DNA of 64,000 bases from Plectrocnemia conspersa (GCA_009617715.1 VTFK01000036.1:1-64000), one strand, 5' to 3'. Shown: positions 11,036 to 23,630, numbered from the stretch's first letter. Program-made: numbers and translations. Notes: generated from the letters alone by a model not told the origin.

Positions 11036-13414
11036 TTAGGCCCTTAGAGATGAAACATGCCAGAAAAGGTGAAACGTTTATCCAAATTAGGGAAACAAAT
11101 AAGTAGAGAGATTTCAGAATGATATCTACTCTTATAACATAATAGCCAGATGACAGACGCGGAAAAAAACAGAACGACTGGCCTTACAATAAACAAGTCT
11201 CAATGTATAATGGACAATAATAAATATATGAAAGTTGTTACCCGATATTTCAAAAAACAACGGATAAAAAATGTATTCTTTTGTTTTTTTCAATGCGCAT
11301 TGTTTAATTCGGTATCCTAACAACAAAATTAAATTCAAAGATATTCTTTTGAGTAACGCTAAAAGATGGATGCAGAATTCAGTGGAATCTATCGATTTTA
11401 AAGACATTTCACTGGTTTCTATCACATCTTTCCGTGTCCGTGCTGTCGATCCGCCATAAAGGCTTTCGGATAAGTTGAAAAATCATCAGCCAATAAAAAT
11501 AAAAAAGGGGGTAAAATATGTGAGAAGAAAATGTCGCGTTTGTTGTGTGCAGAAATTGTGAAATTAATTTTCATATTATTAAATGTTTTTATACGTATCT
11601 CTCTAAAAACAATATATTAAAATAGATTAAAAGTGTAAATAATAAAAATAAATATAGATATAGTGTAGTGTATAAGTGATTTTGTAAAAATAAATGTGCT
11701 CGTGACAGTTGTACGCAGAAAATGGACAATAAAAAATTTGGTGAGTGCAATTTATATAATATTATAAATAGATATTTTTTTTATAAATTGTTTATACAAA
11801 ATTTATAGAAGCATTTAAACATAGATTTTATTAAATTACAAGAAACTGGTTTGTAACTAATGCAACCATTTTCAATTGCCACGAAATATTAGGAATGAAA
11901 AAAACATATTTACTCGTTCATGATTTTAGAAATTCTTTTAAGCGCAATAATATTTTTTTTCTCCAAATATTTAACTTAATGATGGCAATAAACTAATACG
12001 GCGATAATTTATCAAAATTGTAGCTTTTTTACCCTCGTTTCTTAATCTGCTAATTATTGCGGTTTTTAAAATGGTGAAAAAATATCAAAATAACAAGCAC
12101 CCGGTAAAAATGTTCGTAAGCTATTGGATGCTATTTCTTGGAAGTTTTTTTATTACTGTGTTATTTAATTTATTTATATATAATGTAACGTTTTTACATT
12201 TTAATTTTGCAAAAATATACGGAATTTCAGATGGAAAAACTTTGTTAATTGATGTGCTATCAACCGCGGATGTTTCGATTTCTTTAATGTTTACCTAGCC
12301 AAACAGTATTGACCCTGAAATTTATTTCTGTTCAAGGAGTGTAACATATATTATTTTTTATATAATATATAAAAAAAACAATTTCGAATCTATCCCGAAA
12401 ATATTTTTTAAAATATTGCATTTCAGTGAAATCATTTCGGAATACATTTTCACCAGTAGATATATATTTTTATCAACAAAAAATAATTTATCTGGCAGGT
12501 GCTTCTAAAATGAAATTTTCCATATGTATCTAGTAATATATAGCAGTATAACACTTAATGTAATATTGTGTCCAAATTTTCATATAATTTAAATAGCAAT
12601 AAAACCACAATTTAATACAAATTCGAGCTGAAATAGCTTATTTGATTACATATATTCGCGCATGTACTCTCCGACGCGAAACACCATAATGCGATTTCCG
12701 CGCTCTAATTTTCGTTCAGAAGCTCTAACTTTTAAGCGCATCGTATGCAACACATATCACACATATGCAAATACACATAATTCGCCAATCATAAATGCAA
12801 CTGGTATTGTGCGCCGGCGATGTGATGAGGTAATTCGGTTAAAATTCAACACAGCGCTTCTCAAATTTGCATACAATTTATTTTTACGGGTATTGAATAT
12901 CCAATCGAAGCTCTATCTATTCATTCTTTTCGAAGTACATATAAATCGACTCGTTGTGGTGCACTACGGCAATAAGTCAGAGGCAATTTATTGCGAGCTT
13001 CTTCACGGCGTCTGGTAAAAGGAGTGAAAAGCATTTTTCTCTCATTTCAATTTGCATCCGCCTCTGTCTTCGCGAAAGCCTCGCAATAAAATGTTAATGC
13101 ACTTGTCTCGAATGCGCCTCGCGAACGCGATACAGAGGCGGACAAAGCGTTTTATTATTTTAACGAACGACTTTGCATAACCTCGGCTTTCATTGTGATG
13201 CATTCGAAGTATATGGCGCCGCTGGAGCAGGCGCCGGTTTTATCGCCGGAGGCTTTCGCAGAAAGTTGACGCGATAATTGTACCTTTTCGTAACGCGTGT
13301 CGGTCGTCTCGCTAGCTGACCCGCGACGGCGACGAGGTCACTAGTTATCCGTTTAACCGGATTTCGTATATCTATTTTTTTAAATTAAGTAATATTTACT
13401 CATAATAATATTTA
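11036..13414. other. Gene-free stretch; CpG islet at 12660-13350
   Basis: AT-rich DNA is followed by a GC-richer, CpG-bearing islet at about 12660-13350, densest after 13060. The frame at 12071-12298 starts with ATG and is hydrophobic, but lacks any recognised domain and has low-complexity AT-rich codons. A short ATG followed by a good splice donor at 11722-11740 is discussed under findings. Confidence 0.4.
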
Positions 13415-13765
13415 CTGAATAGCGTAGTCCGTAACTTCTCAGACTAGTAACTCTGAAGTTGCGAGTTCGAGCACCGGCAGCGGCATTCGAATTTTTATTT
13501 ATAAAAATGCACTATTATTAAAAAAAATCGGCCCCAGCTACAGTGATATTTTTTTATTATAAATTGTATAGAACACAATATTTTATAATTAATAATATAG
13601 ATGTCACTGATTCTCAGACTTTCAGTCTGATGGTTAAAACTTATTTTGTAGGTATTCATTATGTCTGATTGATTTACTCAGTTGGTACAGTTTTGCCCGT
13701 TGTAACGTATTGGGATTACGCCTGTCAACGGAAGATTTATTAAAAATAAATAAAATAAATAAATA
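13415..13765 (+). repeat. tRNA-derived SINE-like repeat, copy 1
   Basis: The 5' part carries pol III-type boxes: an A-box-like TAGCGTAGTCCG (about 13419) and a B-box-like GAGTTCGAGCACC (about 13463-13475). The 3' part, from GATGTCACTGATTCTCAGACT to GTCAACGGAAG, recurs at 30033-30155, and the head also aligns with 29909-29965. The element ends in an AAATAAATAAA tail (about 13740-13765), as expected for a retroposon. Its last unique segment (CGTTGTAACGTATTGGGATTA, 13698-13718) resembles the 3' end of the LINE at 52393-52413. Boundaries are approximate. Confidence 0.55.
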
Positions 13766-14104
13766 TAATAAAGAAATGTGCATACCACAGTAGTGATAAC
13801 TAGTAAATGTTCCATCGCACTTTTTCGTTTTACTGCTCTTTTCACATATCATAGACACTAATTTCACGACTCTACAAATGTATTTTATTTTGTATTTTAA
13901 AGATTGTCAATATCCATTGTCTCATAAAATTTCAAGTTCAAGTTCACGCCTAATATTTTATATTATTTCATGAATTTTGCCTAAGACAGAATTATCTTAG
14001 AACTTTTTTAGAGAGTATGCGCTTTTTTTGCAAGTGGAATTCAATAATTTACTTTCATGAAACTAATTTGAAACAATAATTAACCCCCGCATATTGTTAC
14101 GTAG
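13766..14104. other. Gene-free AT-rich stretch
   Basis: No recognisable gene, RNA or repeat is seen in this interval. Confidence 0.4.
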
Positions 14105-14190
14105 TAGTTGTTGTTGCCGTCACTAAATTAAGTAGTTTGTGATGCCAGTGTACCGCGTAGCTCCATGTTAGCCAACTTAATCGTCCTCCA
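14105..14190 (+). repeat. Fragment of dispersed repeat family B
   Basis: GATGCCAGTGTACCGCGTAGCTCCATGTTAG resembles GTGTTGCCAGTGTAGCTCCAGGTATG at 29848-29874, at roughly 70% by eye. Upstream GTAGTAGTTG text is also similar. I treat it as a short relic of the same element. Confidence 0.3.
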
Positions 14191-17100
14191 CATTTTCATT
14201 TCAAAAATATGCATCGCTTAAAGTTCCGCAGAGAAAAATTTAGTAACTCTCCTTACTTTCAGGAGTAAGACACAGTCTTTGTTAAGCAATAAGTTTATTT
14301 AAAAAAATATATATAGATAGCGTTGAAAGACTATTTGTTTTATGTACTGCTGAACTCCATGAAATTGAAAATAATGTTTTAGAACAAATAAATGTTGTAT
14401 TTGTAACAGCTGACATGATAATATGAAGTAAAATAAATTTAGTTGAACTTAAATGAAGGAACACATTAGAAATAAGCAGAAGACAGAAATATTATGAATA
14501 AGTGTAATATTTCATTTTAAATTATTAAAAAATAAAGATCAATTGTAGTATTGATAATATTTGTATTGTTTAGTAAAACTTTGCCATAAAAATATTTCTA
14601 TTTTTGTTAGAAAAATTAAAGCTTTGTTGAATGTGAGATCCTTATTGAGACAAGAACAGTCGCGTTTTTATTTTTATAAACCAAAAAAATGTTTGATATT
14701 ATAAATTATTTTTATTTCAATTTGTGCCATAGTAAATATATAATAAATACTTCTACACGTATCATTGTCTGCGTTTCGTTGTCTTTATATCATAATCTTT
14801 ATGTCGTAACTAAATGAGGTTTGACGTTGTGGCGGTCAATTGCCAACCCTTAGAAAAAATGATAATTAGCCGTGAAAAAATGGGTGAGCGTATCACATAT
14901 GAAAAGATACTTCCTCGATTCGCCTAGATAGATACGGCATTTTTCTTAGAGAGGATTCGTATCCGTGGATGCGAGATTCTCATTAGAGGGTCAGCCAGGA
15001 GCTTATCGCCACATCATATTTCTGTTCGACTGCACCTCGCATGCCATTATCTGGGAAGTTGTTAAATGTTTGTAAGACATCTGGGAAGTTGTTACATTTT
15101 GTAATATCACCATAGTGTGTAAGTGAATGAAATGAGTCGTCTTTATATATTAGCCAGCTTTTCCTTATTTATTTTTATGCCCGAGGCATAAATGCTATCA
15201 TTATTTATTTTATATTAACCAGCCGTTCCTCTCGCTACGAGCCTTTGAGAATTAACGAATACCGCCATCCAGACTTATTCCCGATGCAAATGAATCGGAA
15301 TTGCCGGTGTGGGGGGATCCAAATTAGTTTACGTACCCGCCGTCATAGGGTGGGCGTCTGTTAAAGGGGTGGTTTTGCCTTGCAAATGGGGCAAATGCAG
15401 CCGAATTCGTAACAACAAACGGAATCGCAAAAATGTGAACGCGACCTAATGATGCTGCCCGCGGGCGCAAACCGCTGACGGTGTATCGTAAGCCCTATTA
15501 TACTGTAATATTACACAAACAACGATAGATTGCGATCAAAACCCAAACTTTCGGCACGTGTGTAGGTAATTTAATAGCGGGGTTAGTGATTCGTTAAATT
15601 ATAGGCGCCCTAAGGGAGTGCGGAAGTTTGTCTCGTTTAAAGCGATTACGGTTTCGTATATCGATCAATTATATATTTTTGATGATAATGTCGCTGATTT
15701 ATGAGCTATTGTATTGCGTGTGAATTAATTTCACTATAAAGTTTAAATTAAGGGTTTCATTAGGTATAATTAAACTACATATATTTTATGCAAAATATGT
15801 TATTTATTAAGGTCGAGTAATTTTATATAAATGGTAGTACTTCCGAACCGCTAAATATTAAATTACTTCTCCAATAAACATTAAATTATTACAGGCGTAT
15901 GTTTTAGTATTACCAGTAAACCAATATTATTATAACACTTTTGAAAATTAAATTACATCACTAGCCGTTAAACACGATATTTAAAAGTTTGACGTGTTTT
16001 GCCTTTGATATTTAAAAGTTTGCCTCAATTTTAAAAGTTAATTGGCTTTGTCGTTTAAGTATGATAATTGCTTTTGATTTTTCATGTTGTTGTGCAGTTG
16101 AAACTTTTAAAAACAGGGGACTGATATTGTTTTTTAAAAGTTTTCTTTCAATTAAACTTTTTTGTCACCGATTCATGTTTCAATTAATCATTTTGTTAAT
16201 TAATTATATCCTTGGAACACTAAACTTATTTTTTTAAGATTAAGCAAAACACATCTTTGTGCTTTTATTTTATTTTATTAAGGTGCAAATATTTTTCTTG
16301 ATGTATTAAATAAATATACATCGGCCATGGAGCGTGAAGTGTTAACGATCTGTGATTTTATGTATTCATCCAAGACTAATATTTAGTCTTAATATGAAGT
16401 CCTTTGAGATATATAAGATAGTTGATACGTGCTCTAACTTTTATATATAAATAGTGTTAATAAAGACATCGACATTAAGACGTGCGCTGAATCTTGATTT
16501 TACCACGTATACTGAATGATTATTAGGAATGTTCACACAATCTACTGAATGATAAGTTAAAACGAATGTTTTTGATAATTCGTAGTGGGTGGTTCGCTAG
16601 TTTTATATGGCTAATTAAAATAGTTATAATTTAAACCAAATACGTATGTATAATATAATACAATTATTTTCTGTTCCAAAGTTTTCTTACGAGCACTAAA
16701 TATTTTAGTATAGTAAATTAACAAATTAGGCATACTTTCTTTAAAACCATTGTCAACTATAAAGTTCTATATAAAGTAATATTTGACTATTCAGAATTTA
16801 TATTCAATGGTAAGAATTAAATATTTTGGCAGATGGTAATAATTATTTTTTCAGTAGTATTTATTACAGTTCATTTTTCAGTATTTATAAAGAATAGCCA
16901 GTATTTATATTATATGATTTGTATTTTAATCTCAAGGTCAGTTTTATGTTGATATATAATCAGCATAATAATACAAGATCAGTATAAAAGTGTTTTAGGG
17001 CCTAATTGTTTTTTGGGCTCGTAACATTATCAGAACACAACAAGCCAAGCGTGCTCTCCACCGCCGCTCTGTCGTTATTCCCGCTTCGTTTGCCTCTTTT

Positions 17101-17284
17101 AATATTTTCGTGTCCTACATACAATCAAATAGATCCGTTATTGAAAATTATTACTGTTCTGACCAACGCTCGTTAGCACTTAACATATTCAACAGCTTAG
17201 GTTCGAGTGATATATTTAAAAAAAATATTTTTAAAATAAATAATTTATTGCCCATTTATATAAATATTTTATTTTTTGGATTCA
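14191..17284. other. Gene-free stretch; CpG islet 14800-15660
   Basis: A GC-richer islet (about 14800-15660) lies in AT-rich DNA. Other contents are a 30-bp tandem duplication (15049-15108), clustered TTTAAAAGTTT motifs (about 15985-16160) and a small inverted repeat (AGACTAA-TAT-TTAGTCT, about 16374-16390). A TATA-like TTATATATAAATAG (about 16440) with a nearby AATAAA could be a transposon promoter, but no ends were identified. Confidence 0.4.
15049..15108 (+). repeat. 30-bp tandem duplication
   Basis: The unit beginning ATCTGGGAAGTTGTTA occurs twice head to tail (15049-15078 and 15079-15108) with only a few differences in its 3' half. Confidence 0.8.
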
Positions 17285-17475
17285 CATGATATTTTAATTT
17301 TGCTCGTCTTTTGCATTTGGTGCTCACCCTTAATAATATAATTATGACCATTCAATATTTTAATTCTGGTCGTCCTATATTTTTATTTTATTTTTATATA
17401 ACAGGCAAACAAAATTCTGACCGAAATGATTTTTATTTTGAGCTAAAGTTGATTTAATTTCTGACCATTTACTTT
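17285..17475 (+). repeat. AT-rich minisatellite with TTCTGACC/TTCTGGTC motif
   Basis: The words AATATTTTAATTCTGGTCGTC, AAAATTCTGACCGAAATG and TTTAATTTCTGACCATTTA recur with irregular spacing. The same roughly 20-bp word is tandemly arranged at 52585-52670, suggesting a shared, decayed minisatellite or one element's interior. Confidence 0.45.
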
Positions 17476-17509
17476 ATTAAAAAAAAAAACATATTATTTT
17501 TAGTATAAT

Positions 17510-17665
17510 TTATTTAGCCAGTTAGACGCCAGAAAATCTATTTTATTGTATATGTAATTCAGATGTCAGTATCGGGTGGCGTTATCGAGTGCGAAATATT
17601 GTTAGACGCTCGTGTCTGATATATGTAGTATTCTTGCAGTGAAAGAGTAAATGAGTATTCGTAAT
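17510..17665 (+). repeat. Dispersed repeat family B copy
   Basis: AGCCAGTTAGACGCC is followed by ATTCAGATGTCAGTATCGGGTGGCGTTATC and then CTTGCAGTGAAAGAGTAAATGAGTA. The middle and last segments recur at 31889-31970. The first recurs at 23548, 29656 and 46337. Confidence 0.55.
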
Positions 17666-20079
17666 AAAATATCCACTCACTCTAAAGAAGCGTGATTATA
17701 CTTCCGGGCGACCCTTTATAATTAAAACCACTGTGGTCACTTGTTAAGAAGTTTTGGTTACAGTGATACGTTTATGATTTTCGCAAGTTTGCGTCGCAAT
17801 GTCTCTTGAGTTTTTTTGGTAAATGTCGTTATTTGTAATGAAAAGGTCATCCATAAATCTCATTTCACTGGGCAAGGTTGAATAGTTAATAATTAATATG
17901 TATCAAATATATTCTTTTACTTTTAAATTTGATATGCTAAGATTTAATATGCCACATCTTGATACACTTGTAGATTTTGTTAATAGCGATTGCAGTTTAT
18001 TGGTTTATAAATGTAGTCATCATACAAATGGGCAGAGCACTGGTACAAGCAAACTACTTTCATGTACTCCTTGGGGATGTAAACGTCGTCTTCTTGCTTG
18101 ATTCTAAAGCATTACTTTGTTATGTAAGACTTGATGGTTAATATAACATTTTTTAATATTTATTGTACACATATAAAATTTATATTGATATATGTACAAA
18201 ATAAGTAGGTATCAATATCGAGCAATAGTGTCATAGAGCATCACATTTGTGAAATTTAAGTCTCTCTGGTCTCTTGTTCCTCGTCTGTCAGCTGAGTTGA
18301 ATTGGCGAGTCTTGAGAGTCAAGTTATTGGTAATGTGACCAAGTGTCACATATTTATACTGATAGGAAACATGAGCAAACGGTAGAAAAGGAAAATTTAG
18401 AACTAATTGTGTTATTGTTTAGTTCCGCCTCGCATACATCTCTTAGTGAAAGCTTAATTTTCAAGACGTGTGTTTCGAAGATTATGTGAAAGGACTTGAG
18501 TTTTTATGTCAATTGCAATTGATGGCTTTCAAAAGTCTTGTTAGGAAATGATGATTTCAGTAATGCATTGTTTAGTCAAACATTTGTTCTTCTAATTTTC
18601 AATATGGCTATTGTTTGAATCCGCACTCTATTGAGTTATCTAAAATTTATAAATATTGTTTTTAACTTCTAGGATTATTAGTGATAACTTTAAAGCGTAC
18701 TACAATAAAAATAGCGGTTTATCATTGATGTATAATATAATAATAAAATAGGTGCTATAATAATATTTGAAATCTATCATATTTTCAGATTATTCTAATC
18801 TTTCTACGCAGATTCTTATTTAAGCTTTTCTAAACGATATTTTTCGTATGTTTATAAAGCTTTTGTAGTATCTAATAGATCGTTGAAGCGTTTAATCCAT
18901 TATCGACTACATTATTCGCGCCCAATTTCCAATTCATCGAATCATTCAACCGCCTACAAATAGTTTATCCGTTAACAACATCATAGCACACCGTGTATCT
19001 CGAATCGAGACATGTTATTCCATCGCTCTACCGTCTCCATTCACGTCTCGCAACCAATCAATCACCGCTCTGAACCTCGGTCATTAATCGTCATTAGGCC
19101 AGATTTTTGCGCGCGACCTAGCGCTAAAAATCCTCTGAGTCTCGCTACTTCGTGAATTATTTAGCGGAAGTTTCCGCGCGGAAAAGCGGAAGAAGCCGCA
19201 GGCGCGGGCTTAATGTATGCACACACGTTCCAAATGGAAAAAACTCTATTCTATGTATATCATGTACGGGTACAGTAACCGAGACCCCGATTTATGTCCG
19301 CGGAGCTCCCGAGTGCTTTTACGCCGAGTGCGTGAGAAAACCACGAAACTCGGCAGAAAACCGGTGGCAAAGTTCGAATCGAAACGCAGAAGTTATGGCA
19401 AGAGTCGGGCGAGAATGATATATGATATTGTATTTCGTTGGAGTACCTACTCATTTTATGAATTTTTACGTTATGTAATAAAGTCTTGGGGGCGATTCTA
19501 TAAGTCGCTTTACACGGTTCAACTTTTAGCTTTTAGCGAACTCGGGTGCTTAATGTAAATTAAGTAGCATTCGACATGAAACTATGAATGAAAAAAATAA
19601 ATTATATAATATGCAACCCACTTTTAAATATGTCATTATGATACAAACTAGGGCAAACGGGTTAAATATGATAGCCCGATCCAGTAGTAGTGCAGAGGTG
19701 GAGCTTAAAATATTAGCTATTTGTATATATTACTACATTGTACACACGTTACAAACACTAGTAGATTCTTAGTTTATGCGCAGGTTCATAAAAATAATAG
19801 CGTTTTAAAGTGTTACTAGAAACAAATTCGAGTATAACGAACTAGTGTTATGACACTAAAATTTCCATTCCGCCGCAATATATAGGAGTTATTTTGGTAT
19901 GTTAGGGTTCAAATTATAAAGATATGCGTCAGTTTTATCATTTTCGTTTTATGATATATTTTGTACTATAGGAGAATGATTTTTAGAATTAAAAATAAAT
20001 ATATGTTGAATGTTAAATGTTAGCGACTTGACAAAGAGGTGCATTTTTACACTATTTATAGCTGTTATAAATATAAGTG
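17666..20079. other. Gene-free stretch; CpG islet 18880-19420
   Basis: AT-rich DNA with a CpG-rich islet at about 18880-19420. Three overlapping frames cross the islet in different frames and strands, which argues against any being real. No splice-bounded or domain-bearing frame is seen. Confidence 0.45.
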
Positions 20080-20405
20080 CTAGGTTTGTGATGCTACGTG
20101 TATTACCATACATGTGAAGTTCTTGTATTTAAAAGCTCTGTAGACCGGTAGGAGTTCTATCGACCTGCTGATGTGTAGTGCCCTAATAGCGTAATTTTCT
20201 TTCCCAAGCTGGTGCGTATTTGTCTTTAACGTTTTGAGGACCTGTCGATTTAATCCTTTTATTGTATGTAAGGTATGCACTGGAATCTTCGTTTTGTTTT
20301 GGGATTTTATTTGATCGCGTCGATTGCAAGGCGGCGTTTATATATAAATTAGTAGCTCTTATACAAAAGCGATGATTTATTTTATTTAAAACAATACAAG
20401 ACATA
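20080..20405 (-). mobile_element. Possible degenerate LINE fragment (weak)
   Basis: The minus-strand frame contains RATNLYINAAL and, about 40 residues later, YAPAWERKLRY. This loosely recalls a segment upstream of the RT core in some animal LINEs, where an (I)NxLIYAGA block precedes P.W+RRLE. No catalytic motif is present and the match is from memory of a pattern. The segment could equally be unrelated sequence. Confidence 0.15.
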
Positions 20406-23254
20406 TCAATTATTATTATGTGATGAACCTTGTCTTTAATCCTTGCAAAATATTTTTTGTATTCTATGGAACTTTGTGCCCTAAACGTACATTTTGTGCA
20501 TGCTTAATATGTTTTATATTTTATTATGAAATGTTTTGAAATTAGCCGTATAATTTGTGTATTACTGAATATATAGAAGTTTATATTCTTGCCGTGGTAG
20601 TGTGCTGAGTAGTTTTCAAATCGTATTGAACATAAAGTTGAACTCTATTTTCATAAGCATGAAAAAAGTATATGTTACGTTAATGATCTGAGGTATATAC
20701 CCTTCGAAATTAGGAAAAGTCTGACATTTCTTCCATTCTTCGATCATATGACAAATAACGATGGTTTGGGGTGGAAGCAGACTCTTTGTTACTGTCTATC
20801 TCTACTATATTATAGTTTTTTATTAGTGAAATATATAATCTTCGTATTTAAATTTAAAAATATCGTTTATAAAAAAATTCAGTTATAAAAAATAACAAGC
20901 AATATTTTATGAAAAATCGTATAATTTTACGTAGCAAGGCGCAAAAAACGAAATGATGACCAATAATGTTGAATCAAATATTTCTTAAAAAAATTGCAAA
21001 GTGCTACGATGTGTAAAATAAAAAATGATTACTCGTTAAATATAAATTATGTTTATTAATAAATTGCTAAATTATAATTTTTTTTATTTATTATGTATTA
21101 AAAATACATTTTTAATATTCAATATAAAAAAACTTCATTGGTAGCATTGGCATTTAATAATTTTCTCTCTCTCTCTTTTAAATTCCATTAAGTATAGCAA
21201 TATACCTTGAAACGTTTCGATACAAACAATAACTTATTTCGGTTATGCAATTGCATTTGCAATAAAATGTATATCAACAATAAAATATTATATTTTTAAC
21301 ACTGGCGTTGAATCGATTGCTGTAAAATGTTTATAGTGTCATAACAAAATAAAAATATGAATGCATCTGTTTCATCTATATTGTCTGTACAGGCAGACAG
21401 AATCAAAACATATTGACACAACGATAAAAGGATATTCATGAGATACATCACGCAAAAACCATTTGATTTTAGTGCAGATTTGATTTCACACGCCAAGCTC
21501 GTGTGCGTAATCAAATTTTACGAATACGACAACGGTTATGTGTGGATTAACCCGGTTTTGATGCTTGAAACGCATTGTTGTTTCATAATACACACACACA
21601 ATATTTTACACATACATGTAAAATAACTTTTTGTTGTTTGTTTCAGGTGAGGCAGCTGAATTATTCAACGCTCTAGCGAATTTTTGAATGTCCGTGAGTG
21701 AATTTTTATTTTGTATATGAAAATTTCAAAGCTTTTTAATTCGGTCGTGAGGTTTAAAACGGCGAACTGAATTAATTCAGGTATTATTCTAAAACACGCG
21801 CACACACATTCAAAAAGCCCCTTTTGGATCGTTGTTGGTACACATGCTTCCTTTCACGAATTACTCGCGTTTCTGAGAGGATTTAATTATGGGGATTACG
21901 CGAAGCCAGTACGCGAACTCTGCAGAAAAGGATTTAAACGTTTATTCTTCTTCTGAGTTTATGTACGCGGGTATGTGTGCCTGTGTTTGTTCAATTGAAT
22001 TTTAGCCACGTATTTGAACTTAAAACGCAGAGACGTGTCTGGAAACGGGAATTTCACTATCGTTATTATTCGCTTGTGTGTATGTGCATGTTTGTGTTTT
22101 CAATAGAGTTAACCGAAATAATTTAATGTCATTTTATTAGTATAATTGCGTAAAGGGCTTTAAATCTTATTACATGGTAGCTTCTACTTTGAGCCTTTCT
22201 AAACATATTAGATTGCTGTATTGATGATTATTATATTTTTATACATTCGTTTATTTTGGATATTAAAGGCTTGTTCCACAAAGTCAAACTGTTACTTGTT
22301 AATAGTAAGTTCTATAAATTTATAGTAATATGGAAACATATCATAGAAATACATTCTATTCAAAAATAATGTTGAATACAATTATATGAAGCTATAGAGT
22401 GCTCTCTAGTTTGACCTGAAATGAAACACTATTGTCCTAAAATGAAGCTTAGTCGTACATATATATGAGGTTGATTGTGTTATAGGTGTTAACAAAGTTA
22501 TGAGCCGACAATGAAATTAGATATACATTTTCTTGATCTATTGGCAACAGAGATTTGTCTGCAAGAAGATAAAAGCTGATTCTGATGAATACTGTCGTAG
22601 CTATTTTCGCTACTATTAGGGTCAATCTTGTGTTAGAAACGAAGCATTTATATACAAATTTCTAGACCAATCTCTCGAGTTTATAATAAATTAATTTAAT
22701 TCGGATATAATTTTTTCGCTCTCTATGCGTAATTGCTTTCTTTTTTATTCATATTAATACGTCTTTGTATGTTTTATGAAATGTTGATTATTTTATTAAC
22801 CTGTAATTTTCTTAATTGCTTCGTGGAATTTTTAAACTGTCTATTTAATACATAGTGACTTCATAAAATAATATATGTATGTATAAGTGACATTAGACAG
22901 ACTATCGTGCTGCACCCTGTAGTTAGCTCAATTAGCGATTTTAACTAGAGCACTGGCGTATATACGCCTAACAAGGGCAATTTATTTACGCTAGTTGTGG
23001 AAAATAATACACGCTTTCCGATGTTTTTTTTTGTATTGTGGCCCACCCTGTAAATACACACAGATGTGTTTGCACGTTCGTATCCAACCGGTATTTTCCA
23101 TTTGCCGATGATTATTTTTTTGTTCATTGCTCGTCGAACGAGTGCATGCGTTGTGTAATTAAAAGCGCGGGAGTAAATTGAGCATGTAAACATATTTGCT
23201 GATGGATGTTGACGTCTGTGGACCAAAATTAAAGGGAATGTTTTTCAGTTTTTA
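20406..23254. other. Gene-free stretch with two GC-richer patches
   Basis: Contents are a copy of the AAATCGTATTGAACATAAAGTTGAACT word (about 20618-20646) from the repeat at 7010, a (CT)6 run at 21165-21176, and GC-richer patches at 21640-22080 and 22900-23220. A CCACCCTGTA end-like word at 23043-23052 recalls mariner-type termini (TACAGGGTGG on the minus strand), but no partner end was found. A candidate exon at 21647-21693 is listed separately. Confidence 0.35.
21647..21693 (+). other. Candidate short exon (splice-bounded)
   Basis: A pyrimidine-rich acceptor (TTTTTGTTGTTTGTTTCAG) is followed by 47 nt and a consensus donor (TCC|GTGAGT). One frame is open for 12 codons (EAAELFNALANF) and then stops at TGA 21685-21687, so it could be a terminal or poison exon. 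No homology is recognised. Such acceptor-donor pairs also arise by chance. Confidence 0.2.
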
Positions 23255-23505
23255 TTTAGTTTGTTCAAAACATATTTTTTTCTAAAAAACAGATTAATGT
23301 GATTGAGGTGTGAATTATTTATATTATTTTATTTTAATTACGCATTTAATATTTATTTTAGAATATCTCAATAATTTTTATTTTCGATAGATATATCTCT
23401 TGTATATTAAGGTGTATATATTTTTACTCATGTTAAAAATCACATAAGTTAAATTTTAGCTAAACATGTTTATGTAAATAATATTGAATACGTTAATACA
23501 AAATT
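23255..23505 (+). repeat. Copy of an internal hAT-element segment
   Basis: From GTTTGTTCAAA through AAACAGATTnATG, GATTGAGnTGTGA, TTTATATTATTT, ATTTAATATTTATTTTAGA and TGTTTATGTAAATAATAT, this block aligns with 46878-47105. That match lies inside the hAT element bounded at 46536-47833. The simplest reading is a fragment of another copy of that element. No terminal repeat was located here. Confidence 0.55.
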
Positions 23506-23530
23506 TTACATTTTTCGTGTATTCTATCCC

Positions 23531-23630
23531 TAAAGGGTGTGACTTTGCAGCCAGTAAGACGCAGTTGGCAACTAGTAAGAATTTTATTCGTTAATATTAC
23601 ATATTGATTCTACAGTCAATTGTCACAAAT
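23531..23630 (+). repeat. Dispersed repeat family B copy
   Basis: GGGTGTGACTTTGCAGCCAG, TAAGACGCAGTTGGCAACTAGTAA and an AATTTTATT stretch match 29641-29700 closely and 46323-46372 partly. The family has no recognisable coding part. Confidence 0.6.

Noticed and set aside
12071..12298. 75-codon ATG-led hydrophobic frame
   Set aside because: AT-rich codons commonly give hydrophobic frames. There is no family signature, no splice context and no second evidence.
16505..16518. ACGTATACTGAATG, identical to the start of miR-iab-4-5p
   Set aside because: The second arm is absent downstream, so no precursor hairpin can form. Considered coincidence.
16339..16545. Possible small LTR with TATA-like and AATAAA words
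   Set aside because: No convincing ends, no target duplication and no second copy in the window.
22912..23052. CACCCTGTA words resembling mariner-type ends
   Set aside because: Both are in the same orientation and no inverted partner or TA-flanked element could be delimited.
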